DNA of 64,000 nt, taken from positions 2,046,001 to 2,110,000 of the forward strand of contig JADJGB010000008.1 in the NCBI GenBank assembly GCA_016708305.1, in the 5' to 3' direction. Origin of the DNA: Sphingobacteriales bacterium. GTDB taxonomy: Bacteria; Bacteroidota; Bacteroidia; Chitinophagales; Chitinophagaceae. Positions 1 through 10,600 of the stretch are shown piece by piece. Made by a program: the position numbers and the translations under genes. The notes beneath the pieces are model-generated. The model did no database searches. It had not been told where the DNA came from and was given only the letters and a program-made list of their open reading frames with translations. Within the stretch, counting starts at the first letter, position 1; each line of letters opens with the position of its first letter.

Positions 1-3
1 AAG

Positions 4-377
4 TGGAGGCGACCGGAATCGAACCGGTGTCCAAACATATCCTTCAAAAGCTTTCTACATGCTTATTTCCTGTATTAATTGTCGGCAAAGAACAGGGAAG
101 AAACAAACCGATTCCTTACGTAGCTGGATAGTCTTTTTTCCGATGCACAGCCTAACCGGAAAGCATTCTGCACTTTGTTTTTTGAGTCGGCGGTGGAGCT
201 TGGCGGCAGAACAACCTGCTCAGCACGGCCCTAATGACTACTTAATCACTGATTAGGCAGCCATGGCAAATTGAGTATTGCCATTTATATTTTGAGTATT
301 CAGATTAAAGGGCTAATTACTCAACGCCCTGCATGCTTACACTTTCAAAGAACTACGCTGTCAAAACCAAACGCCCC
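4..377 (-). ncRNA. ssrA: transfer-messenger RNA (tmRNA)
   Basis: Rescues stalled ribosomes by acting first as tRNA-Ala and then as a short message. On the minus strand the molecule begins GGGGCG at 377 and ends CGCCTCCA near 4, which pair as the acceptor stem. The T-arm sequence GGTTCGATTCC lies just before the 3' end. A short reading frame at 282-253 encodes the tag GNTQFAMAA followed by TAA, a typical proteolysis tag ending in small hydrophobic residues. CCA is not encoded at the 3' end, as is usual in this phylum. The TAACTTTA at about 396-389 may be its -7 promoter element, with one mismatch to TAnnTTTG. Confidence 0.93.
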
Positions 378-412
378 GATAACCTATAAAGTTACAAAAT
401 TTTTTTAATAAC

Positions 413-432
413 TAAGCCTGATTTCAGGCTTA
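413..432 (-). terminator. small inverted repeat downstream of rseP
   Basis: TAAGCCTGA (413-421) and TCAGGCTTA (424-432) form a perfect 9-bp inverted repeat immediately after the rseP stop codon. The nominal loop is only two bases and no T-run follows directly on the minus strand, so termination is only a possible role. Confidence 0.35.
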
Positions 433-439
433 ATTTTAC

Positions 440-1792
440 TTATGTAAACAACCTGAAAATATCTAACCCTAATGCATAAGCCATTAATCCCAATAACAAA
501 ATCATGCCAAACATTTGCGCATATTCCATAAACTTGTCGCTGGGTTTGCGCCCTGTTACCATTTCAATAAGGGTAAATAACGCATGACCTCCATCCAGAG
601 CAGGAATTGGCAATACATTCATAAATGCTAAAATGATTGAAAAAATACCCGTCATTAGCCAAAATCTTTCCCAATCCCATACACCTCCGAATGTTTTTCC
701 AATACTGATAACGCTCCCCAGATTGTCATTTACATTGTGTTCTTTTGAAGTAAATAACAATTTGATGCCGCCGATATATTCATTCAGCTTGGTTATACCC
801 ATTTTTATACCGGCAGGTATTGATTCAAAAAATCCAAATTCTTTCTTTTCAAAATTTAGCAGTTTATAAGCATTGTTTCCATAACCTACCTTGCCGTTTT
901 CATCTAATTTTACTCCTACTTTGGCGGTATCGGCACCGTTTCTTAAAACAGTGAGTGCTACCGCTTGGTTTTTAAAACTCTTAACAGCACGTATAAAATC
1001 ATTATAAAATGGAACAGAAATGCTGTCAATAGCAATAATCTGATCTCCTTTTTTAAGTTCGCCGGAAGTATAATTTATTTTGGATGCATCAATCGTGTCA
1101 ACGATGTTAGGCATTCTGATTGAAACAAAGTTTTTCAGTTGATTTTTTGTAAGTTCTTTCAAAAATCCGGGAGGAAAATTGATTACGGTATCTTTTCCGC
1201 CCCTGTCAACAGTAAGTGATACTTTCTCGCTCAATAGCATTTTTTTTGGCAAATCGTCTTGGTAAACAAGGGTTTCTCCATTCACCTTGGTAATAAGGTC
1301 GCCATCTTTGAGTCCTACCTTTAAGGCCAGAGAGTCGGCTGCCAATCCGTATTGGATATTGGCTACGGGTAATTTTTGCTCGTTTTATACAAATAACATC
1401 ATTGCAAAAATGGCAAATGCCAGTAAAACGTTTAATATAACGCCAGCCAGCATGATGATAAGCCTTTGCCATGCCGGTTTGGAGCGGAACTCAAAAGGCT
1501 GGGCGGGTTGTTTCATTTGCTCCTTGTCCATACTCTCATCTATCATTCCGCTTATTTTTACATAGCCGCCCAAGGGAATCCAGCCCAAACCATAAATGGT
1601 TTCGCCTATTTTTTTCTTCCAAAGTGAAAACCAGGGGTCAAAAAACAGGTAAAACTTTTCTACCCTGCATCCAAACCATTTGGCTGTTATGAAATGACCA
1701 AACTCGTGTAATAAAATGAGGATTGAAAATGAAAGTATAAATTGCCCAACATTAGCGCCCAAAGCCGACCAGCTAAAAAGTAATATGTTCAT
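440..1792 (-). CDS. rseP: RIP metalloprotease RseP (site-2 protease), interrupted by an in-frame TAA
   Basis: Inner-membrane zinc protease that cleaves membrane-bound anti-sigma factors and signal-peptide remnants. The N-terminal part has the zinc motif HEFGH in the first transmembrane segment. The middle part holds two PDZ-like domains, and the C-terminal part has the second motif LDGGH followed by hydrophobic segments. The corrected length of about 450 aa is normal for the family. I place the start at ATG 1792 (MNILLFSW): the TTG further upstream at 1831 overlaps a -7 promoter element. A TAA at 1387-1385 splits the gene without any change of frame. Relatives have an aromatic residue followed by GEQ here, so a Tyr codon may have become a stop. 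Whether this is real or an error cannot be decided from the sequence. Confidence 0.88.
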
Positions 1793-1828
1793 GATGTATA
1801 TTAGTACGATATTTTCAAAAAATGGTTG

Positions 1829-1836
1829 CAAAGATA
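1829..1836 (-). promoter_or_regulatory. -7 promoter element for rseP
   Basis: TATCTTTG on the minus strand (1836-1829) matches the Bacteroidota -7 consensus TAnnTTTG and sits 37 bp before ATG 1792. No convincing TTG -33 box is seen. Confidence 0.45.
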
Positions 1837-1949
1837 GCCTTTACCAGTCATCATTTAGGAATTTAGAATTATTATTTTCGATTTATATATGAGTTATTAG
1901 AGTGATAGCGGTGAATTTTATAATAATTTTAAAGAAAACAACAGTCTTT

Positions 1950-3101
1950 TTAAAGTTTTATTATATCGGCAGCCAGCGTTCGGGCCTCGGCATCACTTTC
2001 GAAATAATCACTTAAAACAGGTTTTTCAATAAATGGAACTTCGTTCATTACTTTTTCAATAATATCGGTCATTTCAAGAAAACCGACACGGTTTTTCAGA
2101 AAAGCAAATACGGCTATTTCATTAGCTGCATTCATCACGCAAGGCAGGTTTCCTCCTTTTTCGAGCGCTTCCATAGCCAAAGCCAGATTTCTGAAGGTTT
2201 TTAAGTCAGGCTCTTCAAATGTTAAACTGTTGGTTTTTTAAAATTGAAACGAGGATAGTCGTTTTTATTCTTGCAGGAATGCAAGGGCATATTGAATAGG
2301 CAGTTTCATATCCGGTAAACCAATCTGGGCTTTAATGCTGCCGTCTTCAAACTGAACCATGCTGTGAATAGCGCTTTGTGGATGCACTAATACTTCTATC
2401 TGCTCAGGTTTTAAATTGAACAGCCATCTGGCTTCTATCATTTCAAGACCTTTATTCATCAGTGTTGCAGAATCTATTGAAATTTTTGCACCCATCGTCC
2501 AGTTAGGATGCTGGAGTGCATGTTCCTTTTTTACATTAACCAAAAAGTTGGGTTTGCGCCCAATGAAGGGGCCGCCAGATGCCGTAAGGTAAATTTTTTC
2601 AATCCGGTTTCGCGTTTCGCCCATCAGGCACTGAAAAATTGCTGAATGTTCGGAGTCAACCGGAATAATAGGAACCCTGTTTTTTACCGCTTTTCCCATC
2701 ACAATGTCGCCGGCTACAACCAGCGTTTCTTTATTTGCAAGTGCAATTGTCTTTTTATTTTCAATAGCTTTTAATGTTGGTTTGAGGCCGGCAAAGCCAA
2801 CAATAGCGGCCAGCATGAGGTCGTAGCAATTCATAGCGGCCACTTCTTCCAAAGCATCCTCGCCACCGAATACTTTAATATCGGTTTTGGTCAATGCTTC
2901 TTTTACCGAATTATATTTTCTTTCGTCACTAATGACAACAATATTAGGATTAAAAGCAAGCGCCTGCTCAATCAATAATTCATAGTTTTTATGTGCAGTG
3001 AGCACTTCGACCGAAAATTTATCGGGATGTGCCTTTATTACCTCCAAAGCCTGACTGCCAATAGAGCCTGTTGAACCATAAATTGCAATTTTTTTAATCA
3101 T
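1950..3101 (-). CDS. dxr: 1-deoxy-D-xylulose 5-phosphate reductoisomerase, with three one-base deletions
   Basis: Converts DXP to 2-C-methyl-D-erythritol 4-phosphate with NADPH, the committed step of the MEP isoprenoid pathway. The N-terminal Rossmann motif GSTGSIGSQ is at residues 9-17. The DXP/metal-binding motifs VDSEHSAIFQ and LTASGGPF follow, and the C-terminal part begins with ALAMEALEKGGNLPCV and MNAANEIAV. The reading frame breaks near 2277 (CC for CCC), 2264 and 2237 (each one A short). Because three bases are lost, the C-terminal part (2180-1950) is back in the starting frame. Restored, the protein is about 384 aa, the usual length. dxr lies directly upstream of rseP, a neighbourhood common in many bacteria. 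The three clustered homopolymer deletions look like sequencing error rather than decay. Confidence 0.92.
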
Positions 3102-3169
3102 AACTGTCTGTTGTTTATAATCGGAAGTGGAGATTCAAAAACTGTTCCGAATATTTTATACCTATCCTA

Positions 3170-4665
3170 TTAATCTTTTTCTACCCATTGTTGCAGTGCT
3201 TCAGCTAATTTTCTGTCATTGCTTAATCGGGGCACTTTGTTTTGGCCGCCTAATTTGCCTATGGAACGCATATAATTAATAAATCCGTTTTTTTCTACAC
3301 AGGTTATTTTTAACGGTAACAATATATTGCCTGTTATCAAATCATTATAATAGGTGTTTTTTTTTCTGAGATAATGATCAACTTTTAATGCAAATTTTTT
3401 CAAATCGGCAGGTTTATTTTCAAACTCAATAAACCATTCATGATATGATTTGCCTTCCCCTTTGCTTACATAAGGCGCCACAGTAAATTCTGTAATATTA
3501 ATATTTTCTTCTTGTGCAACTTTTAAAAGGCTATGCTCGGCTTCTTCGGCAATTACATGCTCACCAAATGCAGAAATATAGTGTTTGGTTCTTCCGGTTA
3601 CGATGAGCCTGTAAGGATTTATTGAAACAAACTTTACCATATCACCAATATCATAACCCCATAATCCTGCATTACTGTTGATGATTAAGGCGTAGTTAAC
3701 ATCTGTTTCCACCTCTTTCAGGCTTATTCTTTTTGGATTCTCTTTACCACTTTCTTCTTCTGGAATAAATTCATAAAAAATACCACAGTTAGTTATCAGC
3801 AATAGCCCCGGTTCGGTTTGTGTGTCCTGAAAGGCAAAAAATCCTTCAGAAGCCGGAAAGGTTTCTATGCTGTCAATCTTTTTTCCGATGGACTGAAATA
3901 GTTTGGATTTGTAAGGTTCAAAATTTACACCCCCATGCACTAAAATTGAAAAATTGGGAAATAATTCACTGATGGTTTTTCCTGAACGCTTCATTAATTC
4001 ATCAAAATACATTTGTACCCATGGCGGAATGCCACTAATGAGAGTCATATTTTGATTAAGGGTTTCGTCAACAATTTTATTCAGTTTGGTTTCCCAATCC
4101 TCTATACAATTCGTTTCATAGTTTGGCAATTGATTTTTTCGCAGGTATCCCGGAATGTGATGATTTACAATTCCGCTCAGCCTTCCGGTGGGGATGCCTC
4201 CGATACGTTCCAAAACCGGCGAACCGCTCAGAAATATCAGTTTGCCATCGGCAAAGGCGCTGTTTCCGGTTTCGGCCATATAGCATAATAGCGCATTTCT
4301 GGCAGAGTTGATATGGTTGTCAATAGAGTCCCTGGTAATAGGAATGTACTTAGTGCCACTCGTAGTGCCCGAAGTTTTTGCAAAATAAATGGGTTGCCCG
4401 CGCCAGAGCACATTATGCTTACCTTCTTTAATGAGTTCTACATAATTCTTTAATTGTTCGTAGTTCCTTATGGGTATTGCATCCTTAAAATCTTCGTAAG
4501 TAACATCTTTAAGAAATGATTATTGCCAAATTCGGTGTTTCGTCCGGTTTTCAATTGATTTTTGAGAATCGTTTCCTGGTCTGCAACGGCGGTTTGCATA
4601 CTCTTTTTTATACTTTTAGAAACATAAGCGGCTAATGGCTTGGCAAATAAAGACTTGATTTTCAT
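3170..4665 (-). CDS. GH3 auxin-responsive-family acyl-acid synthetase, one frameshift
   Basis: A member of the GH3 family, ATP-dependent enzymes of the adenylating (ANL) superfamily that in plants join amino acids to acyl acids; the bacterial substrate is unknown. The ATP-binding signature TSGTTSGTKYIPIT lies just after the frameshift, followed by FYEFIPEEE and GLWGYDIGDMVKF, which fit the family's central motifs. The first 50 or so residues are read from ATG 4665. One G is missing in the run near 4507; the frame then continues through DVTYEDFKDAIPIRNYEQLK to the main body. The corrected length of about 498 aa is typical. A -7 element lies at 4718-4711. It precedes dxr on the same strand, though no functional link is evident. 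Confidence 0.85.
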
Positions 4666-4710
4666 CACTTTAATAAATTATTCTAAAAAAATTCCATCAA
4701 AGAATTGCGG

Positions 4711-4718
4711 CAAAGATA
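4711..4718 (-). promoter_or_regulatory. -7 promoter element for the GH3-family gene
   Basis: TATCTTTG on the minus strand, about 46 bp before the start codon at 4665, matches TAnnTTTG. No TTG is found at the expected -33 distance. Confidence 0.45.
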
Positions 4719-4770
4719 ATACCTTGTTTCCTGAGATAATAAATATAAGTTTATTCTTTAAAAAAATGTC

Positions 4771-4801
4771 TTGTCTAATAAAAAAAATGTTCTTACCTTT
4801 G
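4771..4801 (+). promoter_or_regulatory. promoter of rplU-rpmA
   Basis: TTG at 4771-4773 and TACCTTTG at 4794-4801 match the Bacteroidota -33 and -7 elements with a 20-bp gap. The first base of rplU is about 20 bp downstream. This placement also excludes the upstream alternative start at 4771 for L21. Confidence 0.7.
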
Positions 4802-4821
4802 CCGTCCTAATTTTTAAAATT

Positions 4822-5121
4822 ATGATAGCGGTAATAAAGGTAGCAGGTCAGCAATATAAAGTTGAAAAAGATCAAACTTTATTTGTACCTCATATTGAAG
4901 GAAATGCAGGTGATTCTATCGACCTGGAAGTTCTGTTTGCTCATGCAGACGGGAAACTGTCTGTTGGGTCAGATTTGTCTGCAAAAGTAAATGCGGAGAT
5001 TGTTGATCAAATAAAAGGCGATAAGGTTATTGCTTTTAAAAAGAAAAGAAGGAAAGGTTTTCAGAAAAAGAAAGGTCACCGTACCGCTTATACAAAAATT
5101 AAAGTTTTAGAAATAGCATAA
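4822..5121 (+). CDS. rplU: 50S ribosomal protein L21
   Basis: Large-subunit ribosomal protein that binds 23S rRNA. The protein begins MIAVIKVAGQQYKVEKDQ, the conserved L21 N-terminus, and ends with the basic stretch KKKRRKGFQKKKGHR and KIKVLEIA. At 99 aa it is close to the usual length. An in-frame start at 4771 exists, but it lies in the promoter, so ATG 4822 is chosen. It is followed 38 bp later by rpmA, the conserved L21-L27 operon. The frame is intact. Confidence 0.96.
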   Translation: MIAVIKVAGQQYKVEKDQTLFVPHIEGNAGDSIDLEVLFAHADGKLSVGSDLSAKVNAEIVDQIKGDKVIAFKKKRRKGFQKKKGHRTAYTKIKVLEIA

Positions 5122-5159
5122 TTTTCTTGCTAAACATTGATAATAAAAAAAATTAAACA

Positions 5160-5420
5160 ATGGCACACAAAAAGGGAGAAGGTAGCGTTAAGAATGGTCG
5201 TGATTCTGAAAGTAAGAGATTAGGTGTGAAAATATATGGTGGTCAGCCCGCTATTGCCGGAAACATTATTGTACGCCAGCGTGGTACTGTTTACCACCCC
5301 GGTAAGAATGTGGGCGTTGGTAAAGACTTTACAATTTTCGCACTTACTGACGGTGTAGTAGAATTCAGAAAAGGTAAAAAAGACAGAACTTATATTTCAG
5401 TAAATCAAGCTCAGGCATAA
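5160..5420 (+). CDS. rpmA: 50S ribosomal protein L27
   Basis: Large-subunit ribosomal protein whose N-terminus reaches toward the peptidyl-transferase centre. The start MAHKKGEGSVKNGRDSESK and the motif RQRGTVYHPGKNVGVGKD are diagnostic. It is 86 aa, the usual length. There is no N-terminal extension like that cleaved off in Firmicutes. It is the second gene of the rplU-rpmA operon, with an inverted repeat following at 5461-5493. Confidence 0.97.
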   Translation: MAHKKGEGSVKNGRDSESKRLGVKIYGGQPAIAGNIIVRQRGTVYHPGKNVGVGKDFTIFALTDGVVEFRKGKKDRTYISVNQAQA

Positions 5421-5460
5421 TCCATTTACATTTACTTAATAACTTGTGGAAAAAAAATTT

Positions 5461-5493
5461 GCAGGTATAATTATATTTTATAATTTTACCTGC
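5461..5493 (+). terminator. hairpin downstream of rpmA
   Basis: GCAGGTATAATTATA (5461-5475) pairs with TATAATTTTACCTGC (5479-5493) with one mismatch and a three-base loop. It lies 40 bp after the rpmA stop. No T-run follows, so it may be a terminator, an attenuator or an RNA-stabilising hairpin ahead of the H1-like gene. Confidence 0.55.
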
Positions 5494-5529
5494 GATAATC
5501 CATTTATTACTAACATTAAATTCTAAAAA

Positions 5530-5774
5530 ATGGCAGTTAAAAAAGCAGCAGCAAAAAAAGCGGCTCCAAAAAAAGCGGCAGCTCCAAAGAAAGCGGCAGC
5601 TCCAAAGAAAGCGGCAGCTCCAAAGAAAGCGGCAGCTCCTAAAAAGCAGCAGGCTCCAAAGAAAGCAGCAGCTCCTAAAAAAGCGGCAGCTCAAAGAAAG
5701 CAGCAGCTCCAAAGAAAGCAGCGGCTCCAAAGAAAGCAGCAGCTCCAAAAAAAGCAGCAGCTAAGAAAAAGTAA
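5530..5774 (+). CDS. histone H1-like Lys/Ala/Pro-rich protein, frame-broken
   Basis: A small, very basic low-complexity protein, built from repeats of AAAPKK after a start MAVKKAAAKKAAPKK. Such H1/HC1-like proteins are common in Chitinophagaceae and are thought to bind DNA; the role here is inferred. The coding DNA is a near-perfect 15-bp repeat (GCAGCTCCAAAGAAA). Around 5640-5660 the frame shows QQ in place of AA, as if an A were lost and a G gained. Near 5690 a C is missing, which throws the frame into a QRKQQLQ stretch. Restoring the frame gives an end of AAAKKK and a TAA at 5772-5774, about 81 aa in all. The uncorrected frame would run to 5838. Confidence 0.75.
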
Positions 5775-5959
5775 GCTCAGTCTTAATTTGAAAATTTTTG
5801 AAGCCTTCCTATTAAAGGGGGGCTTTTTACATGCCTAATACTTTAACAGAACAGAGTAATATTAACGAGTTGTTTTATTATTCCTTTCTAAAAAAAGAAA
5901 AGGATTGCAGGAATGTTTTTGCTACCTTGAAAAATAATCTAAACTAATAAATATTTAAA

Positions 5960-7639
5960 ATGAATAATTCTGTTATTGCTGATCAGTTTTCATTGCTTTC
6001 TAAATTAATGGATATTAACGGTGAAAATTCTTTCAGGTCTAAAACTTATTCTATAGCAGCTTTCAATATTGAAAGGCTGGATAAGCAACTTGAAGATATA
6101 GGTAACGATCAATTAAGCAAGATGCAGGGTTTCGGTTTTTCTGTTGTTTCGAAAATTGAAGAAATCCTTACAACCGGGAAATTAAAGATATTGGACGAAT
6201 ATGTGCAAAAAACGCCATCCGGCGTTTTGGAAATGCTGCAAATAAAAGGGTTAGGACCAAAAAAAATCCATGTCATTTGGAAGGAAATGGGAATACAGTC
6301 CATTGGAGAGCTTGAATATGCTTGTATAGAAAATCGTCTTTCATCATTTAAGGGTTTTGGGCAAAAAACTCAGCAGAAAATTTTAGAAACAATTAGATTC
6401 TACAAACAAAATCTTGGTCATTTTTTGTATGCACAGATCGATGAAATATTTGCCTCCGTTTCTAATTATTTGAACAAGATTTTTGGTGAAGAAAAAGTAT
6501 TGATTGCCGGCGATTACAGAAGGCAGATGCCGACAATTAAAGAATTGGAATTCATTATTGATGAAGGTTGTGAGGCAATCAAGCCTAAATTTCAGACTGC
6601 TTATCCTCCTGAACTATTGGAAGAACGTGAAGACTCATTGTTATATAAGCTAAGTAATGGATTGAGGCTTAGATTGTATAACAACAGAACAAATATTTAT
6701 AAAAAGCAATTTCTTACTTCCGCCTCGGATGAGTTTTTGGAAGAATTTTTTTTAAATGAAAATAATAATTTGTTTGAAAATGAAATCTGCAACGGTGAAA
6801 TAGATATTTTTAAAAATCGGGGAGTTCCTTATATTGTCCCCTGCCTGCGTGAAAGTAAATCAATAATAGAAAAAGCAAAGGCAGGAACACTACCCGAACT
6901 TATTCGTCTCAATGATATTAAAGGATGTATTCATAATCACAGCAACTGGTCAGATGGGATTAATACGATTGAAGAATTGGTAAATACTTTGATCGAAAAA
7001 AAGTTTGAATACCTTGTAATATCTGATCACTCAAAGACTGCAGCCTATGCCAATGGTTTATCAGAAGAAAGAATCCTGAAACAGCATGCTTATATTAATG
7101 AGTTAAACAAAAAATATTCTTCTTTTAAAATTTTTAAGAGTATAGAGTGTGATATTTTAAGTGACGGCAGTCTCGATTATTTAGAAGATTTGTTAAAGAC
7201 TTTTGATCTTGTAATAGCATCGGTTCACAGCAATCTTTATATGGATGAAGAAAAGGCGATGATGCGGTTGTTGAAAGCTATTGAGAATCCTTATACTACT
7301 ATTTTGGGTCATCCTACCGGAAGGTTATTGTTGAGCAGAAAGGGTTATCCTATTAATCATAAAAAAATAATTGATGCTTGTGCAGCTTGTCATGTGGTGA
7401 TAGAGATAAATGCTAACCCACATCGATTAGATATGGATTGGGAATGGATTGATTATGCAATGAATAAAAATGTATTGCTTTCTATTGATCCTGACGCACA
7501 CTCCATCGAAGGTCTTGATGACATCCGTTTTGGTGTTTTGGCTGCTCAAAAGGGTGGTTTAACACCTGAGTTTAATCTAAGCAGTTTTTCGCTCAATGAG
7601 TTTGAGACATTTCTAATACAGCAAAAAAGTAAAAGATAA
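5960..7639 (+). CDS. polX: PolX-family DNA polymerase/PHP phosphoesterase
   Basis: A 559-aa protein with the PolX layout: an N-terminal helical domain, helix-hairpin-helix motifs (IKGLGPKKIHVIWKEMGI near residue 93 and FKGFGQKTQQKI near 130), a polymerase-beta-like region, and a C-terminal PHP domain from about residue 325. The PHP metal motifs are visible: HNHSNWSDG, ISDHSK, HSNLYMD, GHPTG and DPDAHS. In the polymerase region the GSxRR motif reads GDYRRQ. The segment that normally carries the two catalytic aspartates reads KELEFII, so both Asp are apparently Glu. The PHP exonuclease/phosphoesterase is therefore likely active, while polymerase activity is doubtful. It converges with the sensor kinase gene with no gap. 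Confidence 0.88.
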   Translation: MNNSVIADQFSLLSKLMDINGENSFRSKTYSIAAFNIERLDKQLEDIGNDQLSKMQGFGFSVVSKIEEILTTGKLKILDEYVQKTPSGVLEMLQIKGLGPKKIHVIWKEMGIQSIGELEYACIENRLSSFKGFGQKTQQKILETIRFYKQNLGHFLYAQIDEIFASVSNYLNKIFGEEKVLIAGDYRRQMPTIKELEFIIDEGCEAIKPKFQTAYPPELLEEREDSLLYKLSNGLRLRLYNNRTNIYKKQFLTSASDEFLEEFFLNENNNLFENEICNGEIDIFKNRGVPYIVPCLRESKSIIEKAKAGTLPELIRLNDIKGCIHNHSNWSDGINTIEELVNTLIEKKFEYLVISDHSKTAAYANGLSEERILKQHAYINELNKKYSSFKIFKSIECDILSDGSLDYLEDLLKTFDLVIASVHSNLYMDEEKAMMRLLKAIENPYTTILGHPTGRLLLSRKGYPINHKKIIDACAACHVVIEINANPHRLDMDWEWIDYAMNKNVLLSIDPDAHSIEGLDDIRFGVLAAQKGGLTPEFNLSSFSLNEFETFLIQQKSKR

Positions 7640-10600
7640 TTATAAATCTGTCGAAGGAAGATTTACAAAAAATGCAGCACCTTTTTCGATATTTGTTTCA
7701 AACCAAATGGAGCCGCCATTTTGTTCTACAATATTCTTGCACATTGCCAGGCCAAGCCCTGTGCCCGAGCTTTTGGTTGTAAAATTTGGGTAAAAAATCT
7801 TGCTCTTCATTTTCTCGTCGATACCGGGTCCGTTATCCTGAACACAAATGGTAATATGTTTATTTGCGATTTGTTCAGTAATTATTATTTTGCTGCCTTC
7901 CTTGTCAACACAGGCTTCCAGAGCATTTACGAGCAGATTAGAGAAAAGCCGGTTCATCTGAGTTTTATCTGCAAAAATATTTATTGAATTGGGAAGCCTA
8001 ATCCATTCTGTTCGAATTTTAGGATTTCGGCCGTGTATTTCTATTAGCGGATCCAATACTTCATGCAGGTCAAATTTTGTTTTCTCCGGTTTGTTGATAT
8101 TTGAAAATTGTGAAAAATCAGACGCTATTCTTGAAAGGTGATCGATTTGCTCTACCATTGTTCCAGAAACATTTGAAGCTAGTTGATGAATATCTGTTCT
8201 TCCTTCATTTATTGCCTTTTGCAAATATTGAAGATTAAGCTTCATGGGTGTTAACGGATTTTTGATTTCATGCGCTACCTGCCTTGCCATTTCTCTCCAT
8301 GCTTCATCTCTTTCATTCTTTGCAATAGCGCCGGCACTTTCCTGAAGTTTATCTACCATTTTGTTATATTCTTTCACTAAGTCATTTATCTCGTCCTCCC
8401 TTTCCCATACAATTGGCTCATTGATTTTTGACAAACTAATTTCTCTCATCTTAGCGCCTATCAGTTTAAATGAATTGGTTATTCTGTTGGCCATCAGTAA
8501 AGCGATAGCTGTTATAAACGTCAGGCTGACTGGTTGCCTTCAGGCTTCCATTTAAATCATAAATATTTATATCCACTCCATGAATATCTGAAATTGTATT
8601 TATTAGCTCTATTAAATATTTTGGTGCCAGAGAATCAGCGGATGTGGAATGATTGTACACCAACGAATCAATTTCATCGCCGGTGCCTAACTCGTTCAGC
8701 ATAATATTTAATGTTCGGCTGAGTTTTTCATTATTTACATTTTCATACCGGTTGTGTACAAAATAGATACTGGCGATTCCAATTATAATAAATGCTGATA
8801 CGATTATGATTAAGTAAGAACTGTGAATCTGATTTTGTATGGTTGAAAAATATAACCATTTGGTTTTTCCGTATTGTCTTTTGTAAAATTTATTCAAAAA
8901 GGCAGAGAAGACAAATGACATGACAATGGTAATCAGAAAGAAGCCAAAAGTATATGAAAAAAGAGTGATTAATTCGAGCAGCATCCTGCTTTTTTTGATA
9001 ATCACTACTGTCTTTTCTTTTGAGGATCGGTACCAAAGTTCGCTGTAGCCGTTCTGTTCTCTGATGTCAAATCTTTTTAAGGGAAGTTCCTCTTTTGACA
9101 GAGAATATGTAAAGGGATAGTTTTTTGACGATTCTGTCAAAATGCCATTTTGATATATTGCATATTGATAGGTGGGAGAGTTGGAGAGTTCCCATTGCCC
9201 TGTTTGTTTAAAAAGCTGAGGGTTAATGAGAACTCTACCGTATTTTTTTGGAGTAGAAATAATAAAAACAGTGCCAATCAGCAGATTGCCGGAATCTATA
9301 ATCACTCTTTTTGTAAGGTAGAAATATTTGTTGTAGTCTGATTGGTAGAGGTAAATATCTGAAAAGGCTGTCTGTTTAGATTGGTTTTTAATGACAGTAT
9401 TCAATACTTCAAGTGTGTTTCCGTCAGGATTATATAACGGATGGTCCAAGCTGTCGAAAAGATATATAAACGTGTCGTACTTACTTAGATAACTTATATA
9501 GTTTTTGGAAATAATGCTGTCCCTGATTTTTTTATTTTCTGTTTCATTATATAGTCTGCGAAAATTTTCAATAAAGAAGCGATTATCAAGGTATTTGTTG
9601 GCAATATTTATCAGCCGTTCGCTTGAGGGGTCTGTTTGTGTGGATAATTTCTCTATAAACTCACGCCTTGAAGATAGTTCGGCTCTATTAATTTCGGGGA
9701 GCATAAGAAACGATACGCTTATTGAAAAAACGGCTATCCAAAAGACAATACCCGATGTAGTGGATAGATGGGAGATATTTAGGACTTGTTCATATTGAGA
9801 GATAAAGGTTAATAAAAGCAGCCAGGCTAGGCATGGCAGATATAAAGATACTAATGTAATTTGGCTAAATAAGGTTATAATAAGAAGTCCAAAAATTGTG
9901 ATAGATAAATATATCACAATTTTGATATCCTTAAATAGATTGAAAATTAAATGAAATAATATTTTGGTAAAATAAAAATAGCCAATAATGATAAATACTA
10001 TAATGATAAAACCAATAACAGTAAAAATATCCAGGCTGAAAAAATTTGTTACATCAAAAGAAATTTTAGAATTCAGAATTAACCCTCTGATACTATGAAC
10101 AACGCTAAAGGTTAATATGACCAGGAAGAAAGTTAAAGAAAACCCCAAAACCTTTTTTGTTACTTCTGTTAATTTTTCGACAGATTTATTTAATAATGTA
10201 ATAATGTTTTCCCATAAAAAAACCGAAAACCAACAAAATAAAATACTGTTAATCAATAATCCACCGGGTGATGAAAATAAAAAGGTTGAATTAAAGATAG
10301 ACGAGTTAAAAAGGCCTAATTGCTCATAATGTAATATTTTTCCCAAAAAATATATTGCAGTTCTGAGAATAAAAAGGGATACAAAAAATAAAAAAATATT
10401 TTGGGGATTATCTTGTTGTACTTTGTAATTTGAGAACAATATGAAAAATGAAAAAGTAATCAAAAATATTCCAATTATATTTAGGGACACCGTAGCATAA
10501 TCATTTTTGCCAATGGTGGTTCCTGTTTTTTCTTTTAAGTAAAAAAGGGTTTGTCCATCAATTGATTTAATGGGGTAGGGGGTAGCATTAACACTGATAT

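Noticed and set aside
1385..1387. Reassignment of TAA or TAG to tyrosine
   Set aside because: Many intact genes in the window end with TAA or TAG at the expected place, so the code is standard.
5365..5748. Leu/Ser/Cys-rich minus-strand frame opposite the H1-like gene
   Set aside because: It is the antisense of the 15-bp Lys/Ala repeat and overlaps rpmA; no support as a gene.
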